A stretch of 64,000 bases of DNA from Dermatophilus congolensis (GCF_900187045.1 NZ_LT906453.1:806001-870000); one strand, 5' to 3'; counted from the stretch's first letter, positions 1 to 8,747 are shown. Program-made: numbers and translations. Notes: generated by a model not told the origin, from the sequence alone.

Positions 1-1
1 C

Positions 2-748
2 GCCCTATGCCGCCTCGCCGACGACATCGTCGACGCCCCCAACGCCACCCACGACCCCACCCTCATCCCCGCCACCCGCAACGCCCTCACCACCTTCGCC
101 AACCGCTTCCACAACGCCATCGACAACCCCGCCAACGAAACCCCCACCCTCGCCGCCATCGCCACCTCCGTACGCCAAACCCACATCCCCATGGAATGCT
201 TCGACCGCTTCTTCAATGCCATGGCCATGGACCTCGACACCGAAAAATACGAAACCTGGAACGACCTCCTCCACTACATGGACGGATCCGCAGCCGTCAT
301 CGGCGAAATGATGCTCCCCATCCTCGGCGCCACCCACCCCGACGCCCGCGAACCCGCCCGAGCCCTCGGATTCGCATTCCAACTCACCAACTTCCTGCGC
401 GACATCAAAGAAGACCTTGACCGCGGACGCATCTACATCCCCCAAGAAGACCTACGCCACTTCGGCGCCGACCCCACCCAAGGCCACGTCGACGAACCCT
501 GGCGCCAACTCATGACCTTCCAAATCGCCCGCAACAGACAGCTCTACCAACAAGCCGACACCGGCATCCCCCTACTACCCAACGCCTCCGCACGCTGCGT
601 CGCCACCGCCCGAGTCCTCTACTCCCGCATCCTCAACCTCATCGAAAACGCCGACTACGACATCTTCTCCAAACGATTACGCCTACCCACCTGGCGCAAA
701 GCACTCACCGCAACCCACGGACTCATCACCCCACCCCACCCCCAATGA
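2..748 (+). CDS. crtB: Phytoene synthase, 5' truncated by window edge
   Basis: This enzyme joins two geranylgeranyl diphosphates head to head to make phytoene, the first committed step of carotenoid synthesis. The frame is open from base 2, so the N-terminus lies outside the window. Both aspartate-rich Mg2+/diphosphate-binding motifs of the squalene/phytoene synthase family are visible: RLADDIVD near the left edge and NFLRDIKEDLDRGRIYIPQE near the middle. The stop overlaps the next start in ATGA, so it is translationally coupled to the lycopene cyclase. Codon use is extremely C/A-rich. Squalene synthase is the alternative, but the lycopene cyclase partner argues for phytoene. Confidence 0.9.
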   Translation, partial: ALCRLADDIVDAPNATHDPTLIPATRNALTTFANRFHNAIDNPANETPTLAAIATSVRQTHIPMECFDRFFNAMAMDLDTEKYETWNDLLHYMDGSAAVIGEMMLPILGATHPDAREPARALGFAFQLTNFLRDIKEDLDRGRIYIPQEDLRHFGADPTQGHVDEPWRQLMTFQIARNRQLYQQADTGIPLLPNASARCVATARVLYSRILNLIENADYDIFSKRLRLPTWRKALTATHGLITPPHPQ

Positions 749-1893
749 ACACCGACATCGCCATCATCGGACTCGGGCCCGCCGGACGCGCACTCGCCCA
801 CCGACTCACCACCCACGGCGCCCACGTCACCGCCTACGACCCCCACCCCCACCGCCCCTGGAAACACACCCTCGGCGGCTGGGCCCACCAACTCCCCACC
901 TGGCTCCCACCCCACACCGCCACCACCCGCGCCCCCACCACCGTCATCCACACCAACCACCGCGCCCCCCTCTTCGACGAATACGTCATCCTCGACACCC
1001 CCGCCCTCCAACAAGCCCTCACCCTCGACAACGTCACCATCCACACCACCACCATCAACACCAACCAACTCCACACCCTCGCACCCATCGTCATCGACAC
1101 CCGCGGCAACCAGCACCCCCCACCAGCACACACCCCCATCCAAACCGCCTACGGCATCACCCTCCACCCCACCCAAGCCGCCCCCCTACTCCAAGACGCC
1201 GACGCCGTCCTCATGGACTGGCGCCCCCACGACGGCACCCCAACATGGGGACACCACACCGCCAGCTTCTGCTACACCATCCCCCTACCCAACGGCCGCA
1301 TCCTCACCGAAGAAACCATCCTCGCCGCCACACCCCCCATCCCCACCACACACCTCGCCCAACGCCTCCACACCCGCCTAGCCCGCCACGGCATACACCC
1401 AGACCCCACCAGCACCACCGAACACGTCCACATCCCCATGCTCCCCACCACCCCTCACCACCGACACCCACGATTCGGCGCAGCCAGCCACCAAAACAAC
1501 CCCCTCACCGGCTACAGCGTCTTCGCCAGCCTCGCCGCCGCAGACACCGCCGCCCACACCCTCATCCACCACGGCCACCTCCCACCGGCACCCCCAGCCA
1601 CAACCATCATCCGCCGCCTGGCCCTCAATGCCCTCACCCGCCTCAACGGACACCACACCTTCAACCTCTTCGACGCCTACAACCACCTCCCAGCACACAA
1701 ACAACGCGCCATCATGGACCCCACCACCAACGCCCCCACCCTCCTCAACGCCCTCACCACCCAATGGGCCAACCTGCCCCCAGACACCCGCGCCACCCTC
1801 ATCGCAGCCACCACCAACCTCACCCCACGCCACCACCAGGACACCCCACGCCACCACCAGGACACCCCACGCCACCACCAGGACACCCCATGA
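745..1893 (+). CDS. Lycopene cyclase, CrtL/CrtY flavoprotein type
   Basis: Likely cyclises the ends of lycopene to beta- or epsilon-type rings. The N-terminus is a Rossmann dinucleotide fold (IAIIGLGPAGRALAHRL). Further family motifs are AYGI, MDWR, the strand FCYTIPLPNGRILTEETIL (equivalent of the catalytic FEET region), and GAASHQNNPLTGYSV (equivalent of GAAAGMVHPATGYS). Length is 382 aa, near normal. The final 23 residues are an imperfect tail made from a 21-bp tandem repeat encoding TPRHHQD three times; this is not part of the family fold. The gene overlaps its upstream and downstream neighbours by 4 bp. The protein is unusually rich in Thr, His and Pro, as expected from the C/A-rich strand. 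Confidence 0.85.
   Translation: MNTDIAIIGLGPAGRALAHRLTTHGAHVTAYDPHPHRPWKHTLGGWAHQLPTWLPPHTATTRAPTTVIHTNHRAPLFDEYVILDTPALQQALTLDNVTIHTTTINTNQLHTLAPIVIDTRGNQHPPPAHTPIQTAYGITLHPTQAAPLLQDADAVLMDWRPHDGTPTWGHHTASFCYTIPLPNGRILTEETILAATPPIPTTHLAQRLHTRLARHGIHPDPTSTTEHVHIPMLPTTPHHRHPRFGAASHQNNPLTGYSVFASLAAADTAAHTLIHHGHLPPAPPATTIIRRLALNALTRLNGHHTFNLFDAYNHLPAHKQRAIMDPTTNAPTLLNALTTQWANLPPDTRATLIAATTNLTPRHHQDTPRHHQDTPRHHQDTP
1821..1890 (+). repeat. 21-bp tandem repeat, three full copies plus 7 bp
   Basis: The unit CACCCCACGCCACCACCAGG followed by A occurs at 1821, 1842 and 1863, then CACCCCA precedes the stop. The three copies are identical, so they probably arose by recent slippage or unequal exchange. 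A 21-bp unit keeps the cyclase frame, and each copy adds TPRHHQD. The last partial copy supplies part of the ATGA that ends the cyclase and starts the P450. Confidence 0.95.
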
Positions 1894-3161
1894 CCACCCC
1901 AAGCCACCGACGCGCCAACCACCCCAACGAACCACCCCCCACCAGCAACTGCCTAGCCACCTTCACAAACGGCGCCTGGCGAATCCGATCACTCCACACC
2001 GCCCGCCACATACTCCGAGCCAGACACCACACAACCCAAGCCGGATTCACCGCCGAAAAAATCCCCCACATCCACACCAAACACCGCCCCATCCTCATCT
2101 CCGACGGACCACTCCACGACGAACAACGCCGCCACGTCGCCCGCTTCTTCGCCCCCACCGTCGTCGCCACCTACCAACCCCTCATGGCCCGCACCGCCGA
2201 AATCGCACTCGACCCCACCCAACACCACGGCCACATCCACCTCGACGAACTCGCCCTGCACTACGCCGTCGAAGTCACCGCCCACATCGTTGGCCTCACC
2301 CACAACCGCCCCGGCGAAACCGAAACCCAACGCCACCAACGCATCACCGCCATGTCCCACCGACTCACCACCTTCTTCAACCAACCACCCTTCGACATCA
2401 CCCGCAAAGACCTCGGCCGCACCCACAAACAATGGCTCCAAGCCGCCCGCAACGGCCTCAAACCCATCATCCAATTCTGGTGGCACGACGTTCGGCCCGC
2501 CCTACAACAACGCCGCCGCAACCCCAGCGACGACGTCATGAGCCACCTCCTAGCCCACAACGCCACCACCACCGACATCCTCATCGAAGCCATCACCTAC
2601 GGCACCGCCGGAATGGTCACCACCCGCGAATTCATCTGCATGGCCGCCTGGCACCTGCTCACCAACCACGACCTACGCACCCACTACCTCACCAGCGACC
2701 AACCCGCACGCCTAGCCACCCTCGCCGAAATCATCCGACTCGAACCCGTCGTCGGGCACATATGGCGCCGCGCCACCACCGACATCAACCCCAACCCCAC
2801 CACCTGCATCAAAGCCAGCCAACTCATCGACATCAACATCCGCAACGCAAACACAGACCCCAGCGCAGTAGGCGAAGACCCCCACCACCTACACCCAGGC
2901 CGCACCACCAGCCCCGGAATCGACGCCACCGGACTCGCTTTCGGCGACGGCGCCCACGCCTGCCCAGGAAAAACACTCGCACTACTCGAAACAGACGTAC
3001 TCCTCACCCGCCTGCTCGCCCTCAAACCACACCTACATGCCCCACCCACCATCACCTGGGACGAACTCGTCGCCGGCTACCAAATCCGCAACATGCACCT
3101 CCTCACCCAAAAACCACCACACCCCAGCCCTTCACCTCACCGCCACGCCCGCGCTACGTAA
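1890..3161 (+). CDS. Cytochrome P450 in the carotenoid operon
   Basis: A soluble-type bacterial P450 of 423 aa, expected to use ferredoxin or flavodoxin electrons for oxygen insertion. Visible landmarks in order: I-helix AGMVTT (oxygen activation, about residue 230-240), K-helix ExxR in EIIRLEP, and the haem loop FGDGAHACPGKTLALLE with the axial Cys. The start at the ATGA overlap is chosen because it couples translation to the cyclase; the frame is open further upstream only as a shadow. Its place behind phytoene synthase and lycopene cyclase suggests that it oxidises a carotenoid, for example as a ring hydroxylase, but this is inference. I do not recognise the CYP family. Confidence 0.88.
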   Translation: MTTPSHRRANHPNEPPPTSNCLATFTNGAWRIRSLHTARHILRARHHTTQAGFTAEKIPHIHTKHRPILISDGPLHDEQRRHVARFFAPTVVATYQPLMARTAEIALDPTQHHGHIHLDELALHYAVEVTAHIVGLTHNRPGETETQRHQRITAMSHRLTTFFNQPPFDITRKDLGRTHKQWLQAARNGLKPIIQFWWHDVRPALQQRRRNPSDDVMSHLLAHNATTTDILIEAITYGTAGMVTTREFICMAAWHLLTNHDLRTHYLTSDQPARLATLAEIIRLEPVVGHIWRRATTDINPNPTTCIKASQLIDINIRNANTDPSAVGEDPHHLHPGRTTSPGIDATGLAFGDGAHACPGKTLALLETDVLLTRLLALKPHLHAPPTITWDELVAGYQIRNMHLLTQKPPHPSPSPHRHARAT

Positions 3162-3202
3162 ACACAACCAAATAAAGCCAATGCAATGCGTAACGTGACC
3201 AC

Positions 3203-3670
3203 ATGAATATTCACGACATCGAAACAATCGACTGCCCATCCCACCAGGTAGCCAAACGCGCACTCATCAACGCACCGGCACACAGCCTCTTCGAAATGAT
3301 CGCCAACCCCCACCGGCACCACGAATTCGACGGCTCCGGCACAGTCCAACCAACCGTCATCGGCCCACGCGAACTACACCTCGGTGACCGATTCACCGTC
3401 GCAATGCGCCTAGGACCAATCCGCTACAAAATCACCAGCACCGCCACCGAAATCACCACCGACCGCGTTATCGAATGGCGCCACCCCGGCGGACACCACT
3501 GGCGCTACGACCTCGACCCCGTCGACGCCACCACCACCCTGCTGACCGAAACATTCCGCTACGACAACACCCACCTACCAACCTTCTACGAACTACTGCG
3601 CATCCCTCAACGCAACAGCCGCTCCATCCACCACACCCTCGCCACCATCCAAACCATGCACAACAACTAG
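3203..3670 (+). CDS. SRPBCC-family (polyketide cyclase/START-like) protein
   Basis: A 155-aa single-domain protein. The pattern is that of the helix-grip SRPBCC fold: an early strand with APAHSLFEMIANPHRHHEFDGSG, a middle strand with GDRFTVAMRLG, then VIEWRHPGGHHWRYDLDP and a C-terminal helix. Such proteins bind hydrophobic ligands in an internal cavity; the ligand here cannot be told. It starts 41 bp after the P450 and has the same codon bias, so it may be the last gene of the carotenoid operon and could carry a pigment or lipid. That role is speculative. Confidence 0.75.
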   Translation: MNIHDIETIDCPSHQVAKRALINAPAHSLFEMIANPHRHHEFDGSGTVQPTVIGPRELHLGDRFTVAMRLGPIRYKITSTATEITTDRVIEWRHPGGHHWRYDLDPVDATTTLLTETFRYDNTHLPTFYELLRIPQRNSRSIHHTLATIQTMHNN

Positions 3671-3796
3671 CCCCAACTGGCGAAATAAACACACATAGTG
3701 TTTGGTTATCCATAACGCACTGAGTGGCGTGGGGGCTAAAACACACCGACACGCGCCTAACCGCCACACCATCACACCGAGAACAAAGGCACACGC

Positions 3797-5113
3797 ATGT
3801 CGACCGAAACCGCCCCACCCAAACGCCGCATATTCCCCTCCTACACAGTCCAAGTACTCCTCGCACTCGTCCTGGGAGTCGCCCTAGGACTCATCGCCCG
3901 AACAGCCAACATCACCTGGCTCGCCGCCACCCTCGACATCACCGGCACCCTCTTCGTCCAACTCCTCAAACTCACCATCCCCATCCTCGTCTTCACCGCC
4001 GTCGTCAGCTCCATCGCCCACTTACGCGGTGTCACCGGCGCAGCCCGCCTCGCCGGCCAAACCCTCCTCTGGTTCGCCGCCACCGGACTAGCCGCCTCAC
4101 TCACCGGCCTGGCCGTCGGCCTCATCACCAACCCTGGCCGCGGCGTCACACTCGACATGAGCGCCGCCCACGCACCCAAAAACACAGGCAGCTGGCTCGA
4201 CTTCATCACCGGCATCATCCCCACCAACGTCGTCGGCGCATTCGTCGAAAACAACGTCCTCCAAATTGTCTTCATCGCCGCCGTCATCGGCGTAGCCACC
4301 ATCAAAGTCGGCGACGCAGCTCAACCCTTCCTCGACCTCGTCGATTCCCTCCTCGAAATCGTCCAAAAAGCCCTCTGGTGGGTCATCCTCCTAGCCCCCA
4401 TCGGCACCCTCGGACTCATCGGCCGCGCCGTCGCCCAATACGGCTGGGACCTCATCGGCCCCCTAGCCACCTTCACCGCCGACATCTACATCGGATGCTT
4501 CGTCGTCCTAGCCATCCTCTACCCACTCTTCCTACGCTTGGGCGCCGGCCTATCCGTCCGCAAGTTCTACGCCGCAGCCTGGCCAGCCATCCAACTCGGC
4601 TTCGTCTCCCGTTCCTCCGTCGGCACCATGCCCCTCACCCAACGCATCACCACCGAACGACTCGGCGTTGACCGCGGCTACGCAGCATTCGCCATCCCCT
4701 TCGGAGCCACCTCAAAAATGGATGGCTGCGCCGCCGTATACCCCGCCATCGCAGCAATCTTCGTAGCCCAAATCTTCGGCGTAGACCTCACCCTGGCCCA
4801 ATACGCCCTCATTGTCTTCGTCTCCGTTATCGGCTCGGCCGCCACCGCAGGACTCAACGGCGCAACCGTCATGCTCACCCTCACCCTGTCCACCATCGGA
4901 CTGCCACTCGAAGGCGTCGGACTCCTCCTGGCAGTCGACCCCATCATCGACATGATCCGCACCGCCACCAACGTCACCGGACAAGCCGCCATCACCGCCG
5001 TCGTCGCAGCCCGCGAAAACCTCCTCGACCACGACACCTACCAAGCACCCAACACAGACCTCAACGAAACCACCCCCAGCCACACCGAAAACATCACCAT
5101 GGCCCACAGCTAA
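3797..5113 (+). CDS. Dicarboxylate/amino acid:cation symporter (DAACS family)
   Basis: A 438-aa membrane transporter with the GltPh/GltT architecture: eight membrane helices and two re-entrant hairpins. The HP1 serine motif is SRSSVGTMP, the TM7 motif is GATSKMDG (usual GATxNMDG), and TM8 carries DPIIDMIRTATNVTGQ. The conserved TM8 Asp and Arg point to an acidic substrate. Two residues that build the first sodium site in archaeal homologues are changed: Asn to Lys in TM7 and Asp to Gln at the end of the TM8 motif. The gene stands alone and ends at a strong hairpin. Ion coupling is therefore uncertain, although the family is clear. Confidence 0.93.
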   Translation: MSTETAPPKRRIFPSYTVQVLLALVLGVALGLIARTANITWLAATLDITGTLFVQLLKLTIPILVFTAVVSSIAHLRGVTGAARLAGQTLLWFAATGLAASLTGLAVGLITNPGRGVTLDMSAAHAPKNTGSWLDFITGIIPTNVVGAFVENNVLQIVFIAAVIGVATIKVGDAAQPFLDLVDSLLEIVQKALWWVILLAPIGTLGLIGRAVAQYGWDLIGPLATFTADIYIGCFVVLAILYPLFLRLGAGLSVRKFYAAAWPAIQLGFVSRSSVGTMPLTQRITTERLGVDRGYAAFAIPFGATSKMDGCAAVYPAIAAIFVAQIFGVDLTLAQYALIVFVSVIGSAATAGLNGATVMLTLTLSTIGLPLEGVGLLLAVDPIIDMIRTATNVTGQAAITAVVAARENLLDHDTYQAPNTDLNETTPSHTENITMAHS

Positions 5114-5127
5114 CCCACCACACTCAA

Positions 5128-5170
5128 TGGGCCCGATATTCCACGCAATCACCGTGGAACAGCGGGCCCA
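5128..5170. terminator. Convergent hairpin between symporter and NYN gene
   Basis: The outer stem TGGGCCCG (5128-5135) pairs with CGGGCCCA (5163-5170). The inner stem TTCCACG (5139-5145) pairs with CGTGGAA (5153-5159). It lies 15 bp after the symporter stop and 38 bp before the end of the opposing gene, so it can serve both directions. There is no long T-tract. Confidence 0.7.
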
Positions 5171-5208
5171 CTCACAAACCCACCACAACACCCAACAAAC
5201 CCACCCCG

Positions 5209-6264
5209 CTACACACCATTCTTCTGACGCTCATCCACCACCTGCCAAAAATGACCCCGCAACGCGTGCCGATCATTCTCACCCAACTCCGGAGTATCAA
5301 TCCGCAACGACAAATCCCGTAACAAAGCCCGATCCACCTCCGGCGGAACCGTAGGCCGACGCTGCAACAACCGATCCCAATCCTCATCAGTAGCAGCCTC
5401 CAACCACGCCGCCAACACACTGCGACACACCGCATCAATACTCTCCGGACTGGCCTCCACCGCACCAGACACCTGCTCAAACACCCAGTCAGTACTCACC
5501 ACATCACTCGAATACACAATCTGAGTTGGCTCCACCACCGGACTAGCATCCGCAGGAAGATGCACACCCACCTCCACATCACCCGGATGCGGCCGCCGCC
5601 TATCCAACAAAGCCGGAGTCGGCCGGCCCGACAACGACTCCTGCGCTGACTCCTCCAAACCCGCATCCACCCCACACCCCTCTACCTCACCCTCCACCGA
5701 CGAAGCAGGACGCGGAATCCTCTTCACCACCGCCGGAATAGTCTCCTGATCAATCACCGTCACCCCATCGGCCTCCATCTGCAGATGACGCGCCACCGCA
5801 TACGCCTGCCCCTGCGCATCAGGCACCGCCAACACATTCACCTGCACCCCATGCAGCTGCGCCTCCTCCACCGCCTCGGTCAAATCATCATCACCAGAAA
5901 GCAAATACGCGACATCAACAGCCCGATTACGGGCATGCGTTACCAAATCCAACCCCAGCCGAAGATCGACGCCCTTCTGCTCACCGGAATAACTACGCCG
6001 CCCCAAACGCACCTTGACCCGAGGAAGAAGAGCAAGCGCTTGCTGTGTCGCATCCGCACGACCCGTCGCCGCATTACCAGAGTCGTACCAATTAATGCGC
6101 AGAAGAGGTAAGCCACTGTCGCGCTCCACCTGTTCGGCGAGCCTCTTCATAAGCAAAGCGTGATCAATGCTCACCGCAGCCCGTAAAGAAGTGCCACTCA
6201 CCAACATGGATGAGGAAGCAAGGAGGTATCCGGCGTCGACATACACCGCACAACAAGAACGCAT
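5209..6264 (-). CDS. NYN domain (PIN-like) putative ribonuclease
   Basis: A 351-aa protein. The N-terminal 180 residues match the NYN/LabA-DUF88 fold, a PIN-like metal-dependent nuclease. The acidic residues expected in the active site are visible in AVYVDAGYL at the start, KGVDLRLGLD in the middle and SGDDDLTEAV near the end of the domain. The remaining half is unannotated, Pro/Glu-rich and then helical, with two Trp near the C-terminus. Families of this kind often act on RNA; the target is unknown here. The gene is single, with a hairpin at its 3' end. Confidence 0.8.
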   Translation of the reverse strand: MRSCCAVYVDAGYLLASSSMLVSGTSLRAAVSIDHALLMKRLAEQVERDSGLPLLRINWYDSGNAATGRADATQQALALLPRVKVRLGRRSYSGEQKGVDLRLGLDLVTHARNRAVDVAYLLSGDDDLTEAVEEAQLHGVQVNVLAVPDAQGQAYAVARHLQMEADGVTVIDQETIPAVVKRIPRPASSVEGEVEGCGVDAGLEESAQESLSGRPTPALLDRRRPHPGDVEVGVHLPADASPVVEPTQIVYSSDVVSTDWVFEQVSGAVEASPESIDAVCRSVLAAWLEAATDEDWDRLLQRRPTVPPEVDRALLRDLSLRIDTPELGENDRHALRGHFWQVVDERQKNGV

Positions 6265-6434
6265 ACGTCCACCGTCTCACGGCTGCAGGAACCCTCAACG
6301 CTCTTGAAACTCCGGATTTTTGAGATGACTTCGCGAAAGATAAGGAACGAGCCGACAAAACACAGCCCCACCAGGACCTGCCCGCAGTACACAATCCAGT
6401 GAGCCCGCCACCGCAACTCATCCGCGAACTTCAC
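6198..6434 (-). CDS. Possible small membrane protein, doubtful
   Basis: A 78-aa frame with a GTG start that overlaps the first 67 bp of the NYN gene on the same strand. The first half reads like a genuine peptide: a charged start (KFADELRWR), then one hydrophobic stretch of about 18 residues ending at SFLIFREV, then a basic segment. The second half, which overlaps the NYN start, looks less protein-like. No convincing ribosome binding site is seen. It may be a short leader-region protein or chance. Confidence 0.22.
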   Translation of the reverse strand: MKFADELRWRAHWIVYCGQVLVGLCFVGSFLIFREVISKIRSFKSVEGSCSRETVDVCVLVVRCMSTPDTSLLPHPCW

Positions 6435-6895
6435 ACGCAGCAGCTGGTAAAGACCACACTACGCAAAAACGCTTCCTCGCCCGCGCGCCGCCCCACAGAT
6501 GGGGTTCGGGAAGCACGGCAGAACGCGCGGGCGACGAAGGAAAAACACCACACATGCGAACGTGTTCAAAAACCCATCAAGAAAACTGTTCATCCTCACG
6601 GACCGACAGTTGCCTGAACTGAGAACACGCCACCCCCACATGAGGTGGAAAAGAAGAACTCACCGAGCAATAAGCGGAAGCAACACGCACACGGCGGCCA
6701 TCTTCAATGCGTTCACAAACGCACACCTGCACCACAACAGCAGGCACAGCACAACGAACTAACCGATAAACAAACTGCCAACTCTAAAAGCACGGTTTCG
6801 GTGCCGATACTCACCGGAAGAAAAACTCAACCCCGGGATGGCGCGGCATAAGCCGTCACCGAAACCGTGCACGGTTACAACAGTCGATCGACCTA
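6265..6895. other. 631-bp intergenic region
   Basis: It lies between two minus-strand genes. It holds the doubtful 78-aa frame (6198-6434) and, at its right end, the 14-bp inverted repeat at 6790-6870. Composition is A/C-rich on the + strand with many short low-complexity runs such as cacaac. No tRNA, repeat array or riboswitch consensus was seen. Confidence 0.6.
6790..6870 (-). terminator. Long hairpin behind the META-domain gene
   Basis: GCACGGTTTCGGTG (6790-6803) and CACCGAAACCGTGC (6857-6870) form a perfect 14-bp inverted repeat with 53 nt between. A small inner CGGC/GCCG hairpin is possible. On the minus strand the second arm is followed at once by TTTTAGAG, which fits an intrinsic terminator of the minus-strand gene 26 bp upstream. 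The long loop is unusual, so an RNA element is an alternative. Confidence 0.6.
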
Positions 6896-7321
6896 TCAGT
6901 CGGTGCGGACCGCGGTGTACTTAGCCCCGTCCTTAGTGGTCAGCGTGAGCTTCTTGTCGCTGTACTCGAACTTCGCAGGCTTCTCGAAGATGGAGTGGTA
7001 AACATCTGCGACCTTGTTCACCTTGTCATCGACACAAGCAGCCTGAGTCGTGGCCAGACCCGAGGTGGTGATGGTCTTGTCAGCAACCTTGGCCTTACCG
7101 AAAACGTGGTTGCAGGCGTCTTCGCCCTCGAAGGTGCCGTCCTTCTTGATGGTGAACTTCGCGTCTTTAGTGATCTTGGAGTCGACGCCCGGCATCACCA
7201 GGTGCCAGGAGTGTCCACTGACCGGGTCCTGCGCAGACACGGCAGCGTGAGCGGCGTATGCGGCACCACCCAACAGAAGAGTGGTCGCGGTGATCGCAGT
7301 AGCGATACGAATGCCCTTCAT
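6896..7321 (-). CDS. Secreted META-domain protein
   Basis: A 141-aa exported protein. The start is placed at the ATG at 7321, which has AGAAAGGGG upstream and gives a clean signal peptide (MKGIRIATAITATTLLLGG, then an AxA-type cleavage region near residue 27). An upstream in-frame start would put ten polar residues before the signal. The mature part has the META/HslJ pattern: SWHLV at the start, FTIKKDGTFEG, the ACNHVFG turn (family GCNxxxG), and a final strand KLTLTT. Two Cys could form a disulfide. META-domain proteins are cell-surface or envelope proteins of unclear role. Confidence 0.75.
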   Translation of the reverse strand: MKGIRIATAITATTLLLGGAAYAAHAAVSAQDPVSGHSWHLVMPGVDSKITKDAKFTIKKDGTFEGEDACNHVFGKAKVADKTITTSGLATTQAACVDDKVNKVADVYHSIFEKPAKFEYSDKKLTLTTKDGAKYTAVRTD

Positions 7322-7568
7322 GACTATGCCCCTTTCTGTGGTTCCGCCCATACAGCCTCAGCTAAGCCAAGACCCTACGAGAGTGAACCTTCCCGAAAAT
7401 GTGACTAACGCTCTGTTCCAACGAAAACCGTTCAACCAAGGTTCCCGATGTGACACCAAACACACAAGATTTTTCCAAAAACGGGAATCACCACCGCACA
7501 CCCAGCACACACCCACCGCACACTCAACCGTCACCGCCACGACCCGATCTGCACGTTAGCCTTAACCC

Positions 7569-8690
7569 GTGACTGAGATTGAGATCGGCCGGGGCAAGCG
7601 CGCACGCGCCGCCTATTCGCTTGACGACATCGCGGTAGTGCCCTCACGCCGCACCCGCGACCCGCGTGACGTCTCAACGTCATGGCAGATCGATGCCTAC
7701 CACTTCGACCTGCCTTTCATTGCAGCTCCTATGGACTCAGTGATGAGTCCCGCCACTGCGATCCAATTCGGCCAATCCGGAGGACTGGGCGTCCTAGACC
7801 TCGAAGGCCTATGGACCCGCTACGAAGACCCCACCGCGCACCTGCAACAAATCATCGAAGCCGAGCCAGCCGAAGCTACTGCTCTACTCCAAAAAATCTA
7901 CGCCGAACCCATCAAACCCGAACTCATCACCGCCCGGCTCAAAGAAATGCGCGAAGCGGGCGTCACCGTTGCTGGCTCCCTGACACCGCAACGTACCCAG
8001 GAACACTGGAAAACCGTCATCGACGCCGGTGTCGACATCTTCGTGATCCGCGGAACCACTGTCTCGGCAGAACACGTCTCCAGCGAAGCTGAACCCCTCA
8101 ACCTCAAACGCTTCATCTACGAACTCGACGTACCAGTCATCGTCGGTGGCGCAGCCACCTACCAAGCCGGACTGCACCTCATGCGCACCGGAGCCGCAGG
8201 TGTCCTCGTCGGATTCGGCGGAGGGCGAGCGCTCACCACCCAGCAAACCCTCGGCATCCAGGCACCACTAGCCACCGCCATCTCCGACGTCGCAGCAGCC
8301 CGTCGTGACTACATGGATGAATCCGGCGGCCGCTATGTGCACGTCATCGCCGACGGAGGAATGGGGCGCTCCGGCGATGTCGTCAAAGCCATCGCTTGCG
8401 GAGCTGACGCCGTCATGCTCGGCGCGGCCCTGGCCCGAGCCACCGACGTCCCCGGCGGCGGATACCACTGGGGAGCAGAAGCCCATCACCCCGAACTCCC
8501 GCGCGGCGAGCGCGTCGCCGTAGGTGCGCTCGGCACCATGCAAGAGATCCTCTTCGGCCCAGCCCACGCAGCTGGCGGCAAAACCAACTTCGTTGGTGCG
8601 CTCCGCCGCGCCATGGCCACCACCGGCTATGTCGACGTTAAAGATTTCCAGCGTGTTGGTGTCGTCACCGGAGCCACATTCGGTAAGTAA
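7569..8690 (+). CDS. guaB3: GuaB3-family IMP dehydrogenase-related protein
   Basis: A 373-aa TIM-barrel purine enzyme of the IMPDH/GMP reductase superfamily. It begins VEIEIGRGKRARAAYSLDD-like with a GTG start, keeps APMDSVMSP and the nucleotide-binding ADGGMGRSGDVVKAI segment, and lacks the CBS domains found in GuaB. This length and N-terminus define the actinobacterial GuaB3 group, often annotated as a second IMP dehydrogenase; recent work on homologues supports GMP reductase activity (established for related proteins, not shown here). guaA lies 1.4 kb downstream on the same strand. Codon use is more balanced than in the adjacent crt genes. Confidence 0.88.
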   Translation: MTEIEIGRGKRARAAYSLDDIAVVPSRRTRDPRDVSTSWQIDAYHFDLPFIAAPMDSVMSPATAIQFGQSGGLGVLDLEGLWTRYEDPTAHLQQIIEAEPAEATALLQKIYAEPIKPELITARLKEMREAGVTVAGSLTPQRTQEHWKTVIDAGVDIFVIRGTTVSAEHVSSEAEPLNLKRFIYELDVPVIVGGAATYQAGLHLMRTGAAGVLVGFGGGRALTTQQTLGIQAPLATAISDVAAARRDYMDESGGRYVHVIADGGMGRSGDVVKAIACGADAVMLGAALARATDVPGGGYHWGAEAHHPELPRGERVAVGALGTMQEILFGPAHAAGGKTNFVGALRRAMATTGYVDVKDFQRVGVVTGATFGK

Positions 8691-8747
8691 CCCCACGACT
8701 AGGAGCGACTGCAGCAGGGCCTAAACCTGATCATCTCTTACTCCAGC

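Noticed and set aside
1245-1889. Open frame upstream of the P450 in the same frame
   Set aside because: It runs inside the lycopene cyclase and encodes low-complexity Pro/His/Arg sequence; the P450 begins at the ATGA overlap.
1821-1890. Short identical repeats considered as a CRISPR array
   Set aside because: The copies are directly adjacent without spacers and lie inside a coding gene.
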